From positions 146,351,559 through 146,415,558 of the forward strand of contig CP136066.1 of NCBI GenBank assembly GCA_032622095.1: 64,000 nt of DNA. Reading direction: 5' to 3'. This DNA is from Siphonodentalium dalli (taxonomy: Eukaryota > Mollusca > Scaphopoda > Gadilida > Siphonodentaliidae). Shown here piece after piece: positions 27,329-40,600 of this stretch (positions within the stretch are counted from its first letter, which is position 1; each line of letters starts with the position of its first letter). Both the position numbers and the translations under genes were made by a program. A model generated the notes under the pieces. That model did not search any database. It saw nothing but the letters and a program-made list of their open reading frames with translations, and was not told where the DNA came from.

Positions 27329-29131
27329 TAAAGGGAAAAAATAGCTTTTTATCATTTTTGATTCCTGGGAGTCACTTTAAAGCATTTTAATGCATTTTAC
27401 AGAGCCTGGTCTTTCAGTCCAATGAATATCTCATGCTTGGTGTGGCTATTCTTGCTGCTGATGTCTTCTTTCACTTACATCAGCCAAAAAAATAGTAAGA
27501 TTTTTCATAAAAAATGCCAATTTTTCAAGGTATTTTCAAAAAATTTCAAGGTGGTAATAGTCACATGATAATGCAAATGACCCATAACATGAGCATGTCA
27601 ACGACACATATATCAATTGTTATAAGAACCTAATCTAACAAGTATTTTGGATTTTATAGCCAGTGATATACAGATATATATCATAAAAGTGTGTCATTTC
27701 CACTGGTGGGTATGGTCATTTGAAGGTTAATAGCACTAAAACTTGGACACATTTAAGAAAATGCTTCAGCAATTCAAAGAGAGCATATCTTTATTCAACT
27801 AATTCAATATACACCCACATCCAGTTATCTTGGATCACCCTTGCAGACCTGAAAATGTCATATTTTATTCTTCAATGTGCTGATAAAGTCATGCGCTTGA
27901 TGCTCAGCTGATCAGATCTGGACTCAATGACCTCACATCACCAGAAGTTCTCTCATGGAAAGAATATTGTACAGTCTTCCATAGCTGATCCAAGTTTGCA
28001 ACACCAGACCCCTAAAACTGAGTGAAAATGGGGCCTGAACATGACTGGTGGTGGAAAATTGTGCCTTTTTGATGAATAATTTGTTAAAGGGGGTGGGGTT
28101 AAATTGTGTGTGATAAATAAAGAACCATAGGGGTGATATTGTTTTTGAATACATTTTTTCCATTGATGGGCAATTCTGAAGAAATGTAGGGAGTTACAAT
28201 TATTCCGCGAAAAAGCGGGCTATCGCTTTAAAGGGAAAAAATAGCTTTTTATCATTTTTGATTCCTGGGAGTCACTTTAAAGCATTTTAATTGCATTTTA
28301 CAGAGCCTGGTCTTTCAGTCCAATGAATATCTCATGCTTGGTGTGGCTATTCTTGCTGCTGATGTCTTCTTTCACTTACATCAGCCAAAAAAATAGTAAG
28401 ATTTTTCATAAAAAATGCCAATTTTTCAAGGTATTTTCAAAAATTTTCAAGGTGGTAATAGTCACATGATAATGCAAATGACCCATAACATGAGCATGTC
28501 AACGACACATATATCAATTGTTATAAGAACCTAATCTAACAAGTATTTTGGATTTTATAGCCAGTGATATACAGATATATATCATAAAAGTGTGTCATTT
28601 CCACTGGTGGGTATGGTCATTTGAAGGTTAATAGCACTAAAACTTGGACACATTTAAGAAAATGCTTCAGCAATTCAAAGAGAGCATATCTTTATTCAAC
28701 TAATTCAATATACACCCACATCCAGTTATCTTGGATCACCCTTGCAGACCTGAAAATGTCATATTTTATTCTTCAATGTGCTGATAAAGTCATGCGCTTG
28801 ATGCTCAGCTGATCAGATCTGGACTCAATGACCTCACATCACCAGAAGTTCTCTCATGGAAAGAATATTGTACAGTCTTCCATAGCTGATCCAAGTTTGC
28901 AACACCAGACCCCTAAAACTGAGTGAAAATGGGGCCTGAACATGACTGGTGGTGGAAAATTGTGCCTTTTTGATGAATAATTTGTTAAAGGGGGTGGGGT
29001 TAAATTGTGTGTGATAAATAAAGAACCATAGGGGTGATATTGTTTTTGAACACATTTTTTCCATTGATGGGCAATTCTGAAGAAATGTAGGGAGTTACAA
29101 TTATTCCGCGAAAAAGCGGGCTATCGCTTTA
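27329..29131 (+). repeat. Satellite run BB (B23, B24)
   Basis: Type a then type b. B24 is the last 901-bp unit. Confidence 0.9.
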
Positions 29132-29582
29132 GGTTACACTGGTGTAAATAAGGTTCCGAGTGACATCTAGCGGATGCGGGAGGAATATATAGGAGAGAAT
29201 AAAATAGACACTGGGCCCTAATTGGTCAATAGCCTTGTGTGCTTTTCACATAAAAAAATCATCACACCTCTCCCCTATGATTTCCCATAGGTAAAATAAC
29301 CATTGGCACAGGAATTAACCCTTTGTAGTGAAGTTTGAATATTTTGGTGTGGTCTAAAATATGACTGTATTTTTTTATGCGGTTCTGACACTAGTCACGA
29401 AAACATAAGATTTAAAGGTGAATTCCCTGCTAGACAGACATGATTTTTTTGTGTAAAAAGTTTCCCAAAATGTCAATTTTTCAGATTTAAAGAAAATTTT
29501 GGACCCAACATTTATATTGCCAACACTATACGCTAAAACGTTAGCACTGAGGCCTATGGGAAACATTTACACCAGTGTAACC
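29132..29582 (+). mobile_element. Element A12
   Basis: 451 bp; TAAAATATGA with GCCAACAC. Confidence 0.85.
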
Positions 29583-31384
29583 TAAAGGGAAAAAATAGCT
29601 TTTTATCATTTTTGATTCCTGGGAGTCACTTTAAAGCATTTTAATGCATTTTACAGAGCCTGGTCTTTCAGTCCAATGAATATCTCATGCTTGGTGTGGC
29701 TATTCTTGCTGCTGATGTCTTCTTTCACTTACATCAGCCAAAAAAATAGTAAGATTTTTCATAAAAAATGCCAATTTTTCAAGGTATTTTCAAAAAATTT
29801 CAAGGTGGTAATAGTCACATGATAATGCAAATGACCCATAACATGAGCATGTCAACGACACATATATCAATTGTTATAAGAACCTAATCTAACAAGTATT
29901 TTGGATTTTATAGCCAGTGATATACAGATATATATCATAAAAGTGTGTCATTTCCACTGGTGGGTATGGTCATTTGAAGGTTAATAGCACTAAAACTTGG
30001 ACACATTTAAGAAAATGCTTCAGCAATTCAAAGAGAGCATATCTTTATTCAACTAATTCAATATACACCCACATCCAGTTATCTTGGATCACCCTTGCAG
30101 ACCTGAAAATGTCATATTTTATTCTTCAATGTGCTGATAAAGTCATGCGCTTGATGCTCAGCTGATCAGATCTGGACTCAATGACCTCACATCACCAGAA
30201 GTTCTCTCATGGAAAGAATATTGTACAGTCTTCCATAGCTGATCCAAGTTTGCAACACCAGACCCCTAAAACTGAGTGAAAATGGGGCCTGAACATGACT
30301 GGTGGTGGAAAATTGTGCCTTTTTGATGAATAATTTGTTAAAGGGGGTGGGGTTAAATTGTGTGTGATAAATAAAGAACCATAGGGGTGATATTGTTTTT
30401 GAATACATTTTTTCCATTGATGGGCAATTCTGAAGAAATGTAGGGAGTTACAATTATTCCGCGAAAAAGCGGGCTATCGCTTTAAAGGGAAAAAATAGCT
30501 TTTTATCATTTTTGATTCCTGGGAGTCACTTTAAAGCATTTTAATGCATTTTACAGAGCCTGGTCTTTCAGTCCAATGAATATCTCATGCTTGGTGTGGC
30601 TATTCTTGCTGCTGATGTCTTCTTTCACTTACATCAGCCAAAAAAATAGTAAGATTTTTCATAAAAAATGCCAATTTTTCAAGGTATTTTCAAAAAATTT
30701 CAAGGTGGTAATAGTCACATGATAATGCAAATGACCCATAACATGAGCATGTCAACGACACATATATCAATTGTTATAAGAACCTAATCTAACAAGTATT
30801 TTGGATTTTATAGCCAGTGATATACAGATATATATCATAAAAGTGTGTCATTTCCACTGGTGGGTATGGTCATTTGAAGGTTAATAGCACTAAAACTTGG
30901 ACACATTTAAGAAAATGCTTCAGCAATTCAAAGAGAGCATATCTTTATTCAACTAATTCAATATACACCCACATCCAGTTATCTTGGATCACCCTTGCAG
31001 ACCTGAAAATGTCATATTTTATTCTTCAATGTGCTGATAAAGTCATGCGCTTGATGCTCAGCTGATCAGATCTGGACTCAATGACCTCACATCACCAGAA
31101 GTTCTCTCATGGAAAGAATATTGTACAGTCTTCCATAGCTGATCCAAGTTTGCAACACCAGACCCCTAAAACTGAGTGAAAATGGGGCCTGAACATGACT
31201 GGTGGTGGAAAATTGTGCCTTTTTGATGAATAATTTGTTAAAGGGGGTGGGGTTAAATTGTGTGTGATAAATAAAGAACCATAGGGGTGATATTGTTTTT
31301 GAACACATTTTTTCCATTGATGGGCAATTCTGAAGAAATGTAGGGAGTTACAATTATTCCGCGAAAAAGCGGGCTATCGCTTTA
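29583..31384 (+). repeat. Satellite run BB (B25, B26)
   Basis: B26 has lost all type b markers except GAACACATTT. Confidence 0.9.
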
Positions 31385-31835
31385 GGTTACACTGGTGTAA
31401 ATAAGGTTCCGAGTGACATCTAGCGGATGCGGGAGGAATATATAGGAGAGAATAAAATAGACACTGGGCCCTAATTGGTCAATAGCCTTGTGTGCTTTTC
31501 ACATAAAAAAATCATCACACCTCTCCCCTATGATTTCCCATAGGTAAAATAACCATTGGCACAGGAATTAACCCTTTGTAGTGAAGTTTGAATATTTTGG
31601 TGTGGTCTAAAATATGACTGTATTTTTTTATGCGGTTCTGACACTAGTCACGAAAACATAAGATTTAAAGGTGAATTCCCTGCTAGACAGACATGATTTT
31701 TTTGTGTAAAAAGTTTCCCAAAATGTCAATTTTTCAGATTTAAAGAAAATTTTGGACCCAACATTTATATTGCCAACACTATACGCTAAAACGTTAGCAC
31801 TGAGGCCTATGGGAAACATTTACACCAGTGTAACC
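31385..31835 (+). mobile_element. Element A13
   Basis: 451 bp; same alleles as A12. Confidence 0.85.
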
Positions 31836-33637
31836 TAAAGGGAAAAAATAGCTTTTTATCATTTTTGATTCCTGGGAGTCACTTTAAAGCATTTTAATGC
31901 GTTTTACAGAGCCTGGTCTTTCAGTCCAATGAATATCTCATGCTTGGTGTGGCTATTCTTGCTGCTGATGTCTTCTTTCACTTACATCAGCCAAAAAAAT
32001 AGTAAGATTTTTCATAAAAAATGCCAATTTTTCAAGGTATTTTCAAAAAATTTCAAGGTGGTAATAGTCACATGATAATGCAAATGACCCATAACATGAG
32101 CATGTCAACGACACATATATCAATTGTTATAAGAACCTAATCTAACAAGTATTTTGGATTTTATAGCCAGTGATATACAGATATATATCATAAAAGTGTG
32201 TCATTTCCACTGGTGGGTATGGTCATTTGAAGGTTAATAGCACTAAAACTTGGACACATTTAAGAAAATGCTTCAGCAATTCAAAGAGAGCATATCTTTA
32301 TTCAACTAATTCAATATACACCCACATCCAGTTATCTTGGATCACCCTTGCAGACCTGAAAATGTCATATTTTATTCTTCAATGTGCTGATAAAGTCATG
32401 CGCTTGATGCTCAGCTGATCAGATCTGGACTCAATGACCTCACATCACCAGAAGTTCTCTCATGGAAAGAATATTGTACAGTCTTCCATAGCTGATCCAA
32501 GTTTGCAACACCAGACCCCTAAAACTGAGTGAAAATGGGGCCTGAACATGACTGGTGGTGGAAAATTGTGCCTTTTTGATGAATAATTTGTTAAAGGGGG
32601 TGGGGTTAAATTGTGTGTGATAAATAAAGAACCATAGGGGTGATATTGTTTTTGAATACATTTTTTCCATTGATGGGCAATTCTGAAGAAATGTAGGGAG
32701 TTACAATTATTCCGCGAAAAAGCGGGCTATCGCTTTAAAGGGAAAAAATAGCTTTTTATCATTTTTGATTCCTGGGAGTCACTTTAAAGCATTTTAATGC
32801 ATTTTACAGAGCCTGGTCTTTCAGTCCAATGAATATCTCATGCTTGGTGTGGCTATTCTTGCTGCTGATGTCTTCTTTCACTTACATCAGCCAAAAAAAT
32901 AGTAAGATTTTTCATAAAAAATGCCAATTTTTCAAGGTATTTTCAAAAAATTTCAAGGTGGTAATAGTCACATGATAATGCAAATGACCCATAACATGAG
33001 CATGTCAACGACACATATATCAATTGTTATAAGAACCTAATCTAACAAGTATTTTGGATTTTATAGCCAGTGATATACAGATATATATCATAAAAGTGTG
33101 TCATTTCCACTGGTGGGTATGGTCATTTGAAGGTTAATAGCACTAAAACTTGGACACATTTAAGAAAATGCTTCAGCAATTCAAAGAGAGCATATCTTTA
33201 TTCAACTAATTCAATATACACCCACATCCAGTTATCTTGGATCACCCTTGCAGACCTGAAAATGTCATATTTTATTCTTCAATGTGCTGATAAAGTCATG
33301 CGCTTGATGCTCAGCTGATCAGATCTGGACTCAATGACCTCACATCACCAGAAGTTCTCTCATGGAAAGAATATTGTACAGTCTTCCATAGCTGATCCAA
33401 GTTTGCAACACCAGACCCCTAAAACTGAGTGAAAATGGGGCCTGAACATGACTGGTGGTGGAAAATTGTGCCTTTTTGATGAATAATTTGTTAAAGGGGG
33501 TGGGGTTAAATTGTGTGTGATAAATAAAGAACCATAGGGGTGATATTGTTTTTGAACACATTTTTTACATTGATGGGCAATTCTGAAGAAATGTAGGGAG
33601 TTACAATTATTCCGCGAAAAAGCGGGCTATCGCTTTA
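31836..33637 (+). repeat. Satellite run BB (B27, B28)
   Basis: B27 has a private TAATGCGTTTTAC. B28 has a private TTTTTTACATTG (others read TTTTTTCCATTG). Confidence 0.9.
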
Positions 33638-34088
33638 GGTTACACTGGTGTAAATAAGGTTCCGAGTGACATCTAGCGGATGCGGGAGGAATATATAGGA
33701 GAGAATAAAATAGACACTGGGCCCTAATTGGTCAATAGCCTTGTGTGCTTTTCACATAAAAAAATCATCACACCTCTCCCCTATGATTTCCCATAGGTAA
33801 AATAACCATTGGCACAGGAATTAACCCTTTGTAGTGAAGTTTGAATATTTTGGTGTGGTCTAAAATATGACTGTATTTTTTTATGCGGTTCTGACACTAG
33901 TTACGAAAACATAAGATTTAAAGGTGAATTCCCTGCTAGACAGACATGATTTTTTTGTGTAAAAAGTTTCCCAAAATGTCAATTTTTCAGATTTAAAGAA
34001 AATTTTGGACCCAACATTTATATTGCCAACACTATACGCTAAAACGTTAGCACTGAGGCCTATGGGAAACATTTACACCAGTGTAACC
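33638..34088 (+). mobile_element. Element A14
   Basis: 451 bp; first copy with AGTTACG in place of AGTCACG. Confidence 0.85.
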
Positions 34089-34990
34089 TAAAGGGAAAAA
34101 ATAGCTTTTTATCATTTTTGATTCCTGGGAGTCACTTTAAAGCATTTTAATGCATTTTACAGAGCCTGGTCTTTCAGTCCAATGAATATCTCATGCTTGG
34201 TGTGGCTATTCTTGCTGCTGATGTCTTCTTTCACTTACATCAGCCAAAAAAATAGTAAGATTTTTCATAAAAAATGCCAATTTTTCAAGGTATTTTCAAA
34301 AAATTTCAAGGTGGTAATAGTCACATGATAATGCAAATGACCCATAACATGAGCATGTCAACGACACATATATCAATTGTTATAAGAACCTAATCTAACA
34401 AGTATTTTGGATTTTATAGCCAGTGATATACAGATATATATCATAAAAGTGTGTCATTTCCACTGGTGGGTATGGTCATTTGAAGGTTAATAGCACTAAA
34501 ACTTGGACACATTTAAGAAAATGCTTCAGCAATTCAAAGAGAGCATATCTTTATTCAACTAATTCAATATACACCCACATCCAGTTATCTTGGATCACCC
34601 TTGCAGACCTGAAAATGTCATATTTTATTCTTCAATGTGCTGATAAAGTCATGCGCTTGATGCTCAGCTGATCAGATCTGGACTCAATGACCTCACATCA
34701 CCAGAAGTTCTCTCATGGAAAGAATATTGTACAGTCTTCCATAGCTGATCCAAGTTTGCAACACCAGACCCCTAAAACTGAGTGAAAATGGGGCCTGAAC
34801 ATGACTGGTGGTGGAAAATTGTGCCTTTTTGATGAATAATTTGTTAAAGGGGGTGGGGTTAAATTGTGTGTGATAAATAAAGAACCATAGGGGTGATATT
34901 GTTTTTGAACACATTTTTTCCATTGATGGGCAATTCTGAAGAAATGTAGGGAGTTACAATTATTCCGCGAAAAAGCGGGCTATCGCTTTA
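34089..34990 (+). repeat. Single satellite unit B29
   Basis: The only place where two A elements are separated by one B. It carries GAACACATTT, so the unit lost between A14 and A15 is the type a partner. Confidence 0.9.
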
Positions 34991-35441
34991 GGTTACACTG
35001 GTGTAAATAAGGTTCCGAGTGACATCTAGCGGATGCGGGAGGAATATATAGGAGAGAATAAAATAGACACTGGGCCCTGATTGGTCAATAGCCTTGTGTG
35101 CTTTTCACATACAAAAATCATCACACCTCTCCCCTATGATTTCCCATAGGTAAAATAACCATTGGCACAGGAATTAACCCTTTGTAGTGAAGTTTGAATA
35201 TTTTGGTGTGGTCTAAAATATGACTGTATTTTTTTATGCGGTTCTGACACTAGTTACGAAAACATAAGATTTAAAGGTGAATTCCCTGCTAGACAGACAT
35301 GATTTTTTTGTGTAAAAAGTTTCCCAAAATGTCAATTTTTCAGATTTAAAGAAAATTTTGGACCCAACATTTATATTGCCAACACTATACGCTAAAACGT
35401 TAGCACTGAGGCCTATGGGAAACATTTACACCAGTGTAACC
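34991..35441 (+). mobile_element. Element A15
   Basis: 451 bp; CCCTGATTGG, the allele shared with A1, A16 and A17, plus a private CACATACAAAAATC. Confidence 0.85.
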
Positions 35442-37243
35442 TAAAGGGAAAAAATAGCTTTTTATCATTTTTGATTCCTGGGAGTCACTTTAAAGCATTT
35501 TAATGCATTTTACAGAGCCTGGTCTTTCAGTCCAATGAATATCTCATGCTTGGTGTGGCTATTCTTGCTGCTGATGTCTTCTTTCACTTACATCAGCCAA
35601 AAAAATAGTAAGATTTTTCATAAAAAATGCCAATTTTTCAAGGTATTTTCAAAAAATTTCAAGGTGGTAATAGTCACATGATAATACAAATGACCCATAA
35701 CATGAGCATGTCAACGACACATATATCAATTGTTATAAGAACCTAATCTAACAAGTATTTTGGATTTTATAGCCAGTGATATACAGATATATATCATAAA
35801 AGTGTGTCATTTCCACTGGTGGGTATGGTCATTTGAAGGTTAATAGCACTAAAACTTGGACACATTTAAGAAAAATACTTCAGCAATTCAAAGAGAGCAT
35901 ATCTTTATTCAACTAATTCAATATACACCCACATCCAGTTATCTTGGATCACCCTTGCAGACCTGAAAATGTCATATTTTATTCTTCAATGTGCTGATAA
36001 AGTCATGCGCTTGATGCTCAGCTGATCAGATCTGGACTCAATGACCTCACATCACCAGAAGTTCTCTCATGGAAAGAATATTGTACAGTCTTCCATAGCT
36101 GATCCAAGTTTGCAACACCAGACCCCTAAAACTGAGTGAAAATGGGGCCTGAACATGACTGGTGGTGGAAAATTGTGCCTTTTTGATGAATAATTTGTTA
36201 AAGGGGGTGGGGTTAAATTGTGTGTGATAAATAAAGAACCATAGGGGTGATATTGTTTTTGAACACATTTTTTCCATTGATGGGCAATTCTGAAGAAATG
36301 TAGGGAGTTACAATTATTCCGCGAAAAAGCGGGCTATCGCTTAAAGGGAAAAAATAGCTTTTTATCATTTTTGATTCCTGGGAGTCACTTTAAAGCATTT
36401 TAATGCATTTTACAGAGCCTGGTCTTTCAGTCCAATGAATATCTCATGCTTGGTGTGGCTATTCTTGCTGCTGATGTCTTCTTTCACTTACATCAGCCAA
36501 AAAAATAGTAAGATTTTTCATAAAAAATGCCAATTTTTCAAGGTATTTTCAAAAAATTTCAAGGTGGTAATAGTCACATGATAATACAAATGACCCATAA
36601 CATGAGCATGTCAACGACACATATATCAATTGTTATAAGAACCTAATCTAACAAGTATTTTGGATTTTATAGCCAGTGATATACAGATATATATCATAAA
36701 AGTGTGTCATTTCCACTGGTGGGTATGGTCATTTGAAGGTTAATAGCACTAAAACTTGGACACATTTAAGAAAATACTTCAGCAATTCAAAGAGAGCATA
36801 TCTTTATTCAACTAATTCAATATACACCCACATCCAGTTATCTTGGATCACCCTTGCAGACCTGAAAATGTCATATTTTATTCTTCAATGTGCTGATAAA
36901 GTCATGCGCTTGATGCTCAGCTGATCAGATCTGGACTCAATGACCTCACATCACCAGAAGTTCTCTCATGGAAAGAATATTGTACAGTCTTCCATAGCTG
37001 ATCCAAGTTTTCAACACCAGACCCCTAAAACTGAGTGAAAATGGGGCCTGAACATGACTGGTGGCGGAAAATTGTGCCTTTTTGATGAATAATTTGTTAA
37101 AGGGGGTGGGGTTAAATTGTGTGTGATAAATAAAGAACCATAGGGGTGATATTGTTTTTGAACACATTTTTTCCATTGATGGGCAATTCTGAAGAAATGT
37201 AGGGAGTTACAATTATTCCGCGAAAAAGCGGGCTATCGCTTTA
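35442..37243 (+). repeat. Satellite run BB (B30, B31)
   Basis: B30 and B31 share ATAATACAAATG and AAAATACTTC, seen nowhere else, so one is a recent copy of the other. B30 has one extra A near 35872, and the junction between them has lost one T (CGCTTAAAGGG). Confidence 0.9.
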
Positions 37244-37694
37244 GGTTACACTGGTGTAAATAAGGTTCCGAGTGACATCTAGCGGATGCGGGAGGAATAT
37301 ATAGGAGAGAATAAAATAGACACTGGGCCCTGATTGGTCAATAGCCTTGTGTGCTTTTCACATAAAAAAATCATCACACCTCTCCCCTATGATTTCCCAT
37401 AGGTAAAATAACCATTGGCACAGGAATTAACCCTTTGTAGTGAAGTTTGAATATTTTGGTGTGGTCTAAAATATGACTGTATTTTTTTATGCGGTTCTGA
37501 CACTAGTTACGAAAACATAAGATTTAAAGGTGAATTCCCTGCTAGACAGACATGATTTTTTTGTGTAAAAAGTTTCCCAAAATGTCAATTTTTCAGATTT
37601 AAAGAAAATTTTGGACCCAACATTTATATTGCCAACACTATACGCTAAAACGTTAGCACTGAGGCCTATGGGAAACATTTACACCAGTGTAACC
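37244..37694 (+). mobile_element. Element A16
   Basis: 451 bp; CCCTGATTGG, AGTTACG, GCCAACAC. Confidence 0.85.
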
Positions 37695-40600
37695 TAAAGG
37701 GAAAAAATAGCTTTTTATCATTTTTGATTCCTGGGAGTCACTTTAAAGCATTTTAATGCATTTTACAGAGCCTGGTCTTTCAGTCCAATGAATATCTCAT
37801 GCTTGGTGTGGCTATTCTTGCTGCTGATGTCTTCTTTCACTTACATCAGCCAAAAAAATAGTAAGATTTTTCATAAAAAATGCCAATTTTTCAAGGTATT
37901 TTCAAAAAATTTCAAGGTGGTAATAGTCACATGATAATGCAAATGACCCATAACATGGGCATGTCAACGACACATATATCAATTGTTATAAGAACCTAAT
38001 CTAACAAGTATTTTGGATTTTATAGCCAGTGATATACAGATATATATCATAAAAGTGTGTCATTTCCACTGGTGGGTATGGTCATTTGAAGGTTAATAGC
38101 ACTAAAACTTGGACACATTTAAGAAAATGCTTCAGCAATTCAAAGAGAGCATATCTTTATTCAACTAATTCAATATACACCCACATCCAGTTATCTTGGA
38201 TCACCCTTGCAGACCTGAAAATGTCATATTTTATTCTTCAATGTGCTGATAAAGTCATGCGCTTGATGCTCAGCTGATCAGATCTGGACTCAATGACCTC
38301 ACATCACCAGAAGTTCTCTCATGGAAAGAATATTGTACAGTCTTCCATAGCTGATCCAAGTTTGCAACACCAGACCCCTAAAACTGAGTGAAAATGGGGC
38401 CTGAACATGACTGGTGGTGGAAAATTGTGCCTTTTTGATGAATAATTTGTTAAAGGGGGTGGGGTTAAATTGTGTGTGATAAATAAAGAACCATAGGGGT
38501 GATATTGTTTTTGAACACATTTTTTCCATTGATGGGCAATTCTGAAGAAATGTAGGGAGTTACAATTATTCCGCGAAAAAGCGGGCTATCGCTTTAAAGG
38601 GAAAAAATAGCTTTTTATCATTTTTGATTCCTGGGAGTCACTTTAAAGCATTTTAATGCATTTTACAGAGCCTGGTCTTTCAGTCCAATGAATATCTCAT
38701 GCTTGGTGTGGCTATTCTTGCTGCTGATGACTTCTTTCACTTACATCAGCCAAAAAAATAGTAAGATTTTTCATAAAAAATGCCAATTTTTCAAGGTATT
38801 TTCAAAAAATTTCAAGGTGGTAATAGTCACATGATAATGCAAATGATCCATAACATGAGCATGTCAACGACACATATATCAATTGTTATAAGAACCTAAT
38901 CTAACAAGTATTTTGGATTTTATAGCCAGTGATATACAGATATATATCATAAAAGTGTGTCATTTCCACTGGTGGGTATGGTCATTTGAAGGTTAATAGC
39001 ACTAAAACTTGGACACATTTAAGAAAATGCTTCAGCAATTCAAAGAGAGCATATCTTTATTCAACTAATTCAATATACACCCACATCCAGTTATCTTGGA
39101 TCACCCTTGCAGACCTGAAAATGTCATATTTTATTCTTCAATGTGCTGATAAAGTCATGCGCTTGATGCTCAGCTGATCAGATCTGGACTCAATGACCTC
39201 ACATCACCAGAAGTTCTCTCATGGAAAGAATATTGTACAGTCTTCCATAGCTGATCCAAGTTTGCAACACCAGACCCCTAAAACTGAGTGAAAATGGGGC
39301 CTGAACATGACTGGTGGTGGAAAATTGTGCCTTTTTGATGAATAATTTGTTAAAGGGGGTGGGGTTAAATTGTGTGTGATAAATAAAGAACCATAGGGGT
39401 GATATTGTTTTTGAACACATTTTTTCCATTGATGGGCAATTCTGAAGAAATGTAGGGAGTTACAATTATTCCGCGAAAAAGCGGGCTATCGCTTTAAAGG
39501 GAAAAAATAGCTTTTTATCATTTTTGATTCCTGGGAGTCACTTTAAAGCATTTTAATGCATTTTACAGAGCCTGGTCTTTCAGTCCAATGAATATCTCAT
39601 GCTTGGTGTGGCTATTCTTGCTGCTGATGTCTTCTTTCACTTACATCAGCCAAAAAAATAGTAAGATTTTTCATAAAAAATGCCAATTTTTCAAGGTATT
39701 TTCAAAAAATTTCAAGGTGGTAATAGTCACATGATAATGCAAATGATCCATAACATGAGCATGTCAACGACACATATATCAATTGTTATAAGAACCTAAT
39801 CTAACAAGTATTTTGGATTTTATAGCCAGTGATATACAGATATATATCATAAAAGTGTGTCATTTCCACTGGTGGGTATGGTCATTTGAAGGTTAATAGC
39901 ACTAAAACTTGGACACATTTAAGAAAATGCTTCAGCAATTCAAAGAGAGCATATCTTTATTCAACTAATTCAATATACACCCACATCCAGTTATCTTGGA
40001 TCACCCTTGCAGACCTGAAAATGTCATATTTTATTCTTCAATGTGCTGATAAAGTCATGCGCTTGATGCTCAGCTGATCAGATCTGGACTCAATGACCTC
40101 ACATCACCAGAAGTTCTCTCATGGAAAGAATATTGTACAGTCTTCCATAGCTGATCCAAGTTTGCAACACCAGACCCCTAAAACTGAGTGAAAATGGGGC
40201 CTGAACATGACTGGTGGTGGAAAATTGTGCCTTTTTGATGAATAATTTGTTAAAGGGGGTGGGGTTAAATTGTGTGTGATAAATAAAGAACCATAGGGGT
40301 GATATTGTTTTTGAACACATTTTTTCCATTGATGGGCAATTCTGAAGAAATGTAGGGAGTTACAATTATTCCGCGAAAAAGCGGGCTATCGCTTTAAAGG
40401 GAAAAAATAGCTTTTTATCATTTTTGATTCCTGGGAGTCACTTTAAAGCATTTTAATGCATTTTACAGAGCCTGGTCTTTCAGTCCAATGAATATCTCAT
40501 GCTTGGTGTGGCTATTCTTGCTGCTGATGTCTTCTTTCACTTACATCAGCCAAAAAAATAGTAAGATTTTTCATGAAAAATGCCAATTTTTCAAGGTATT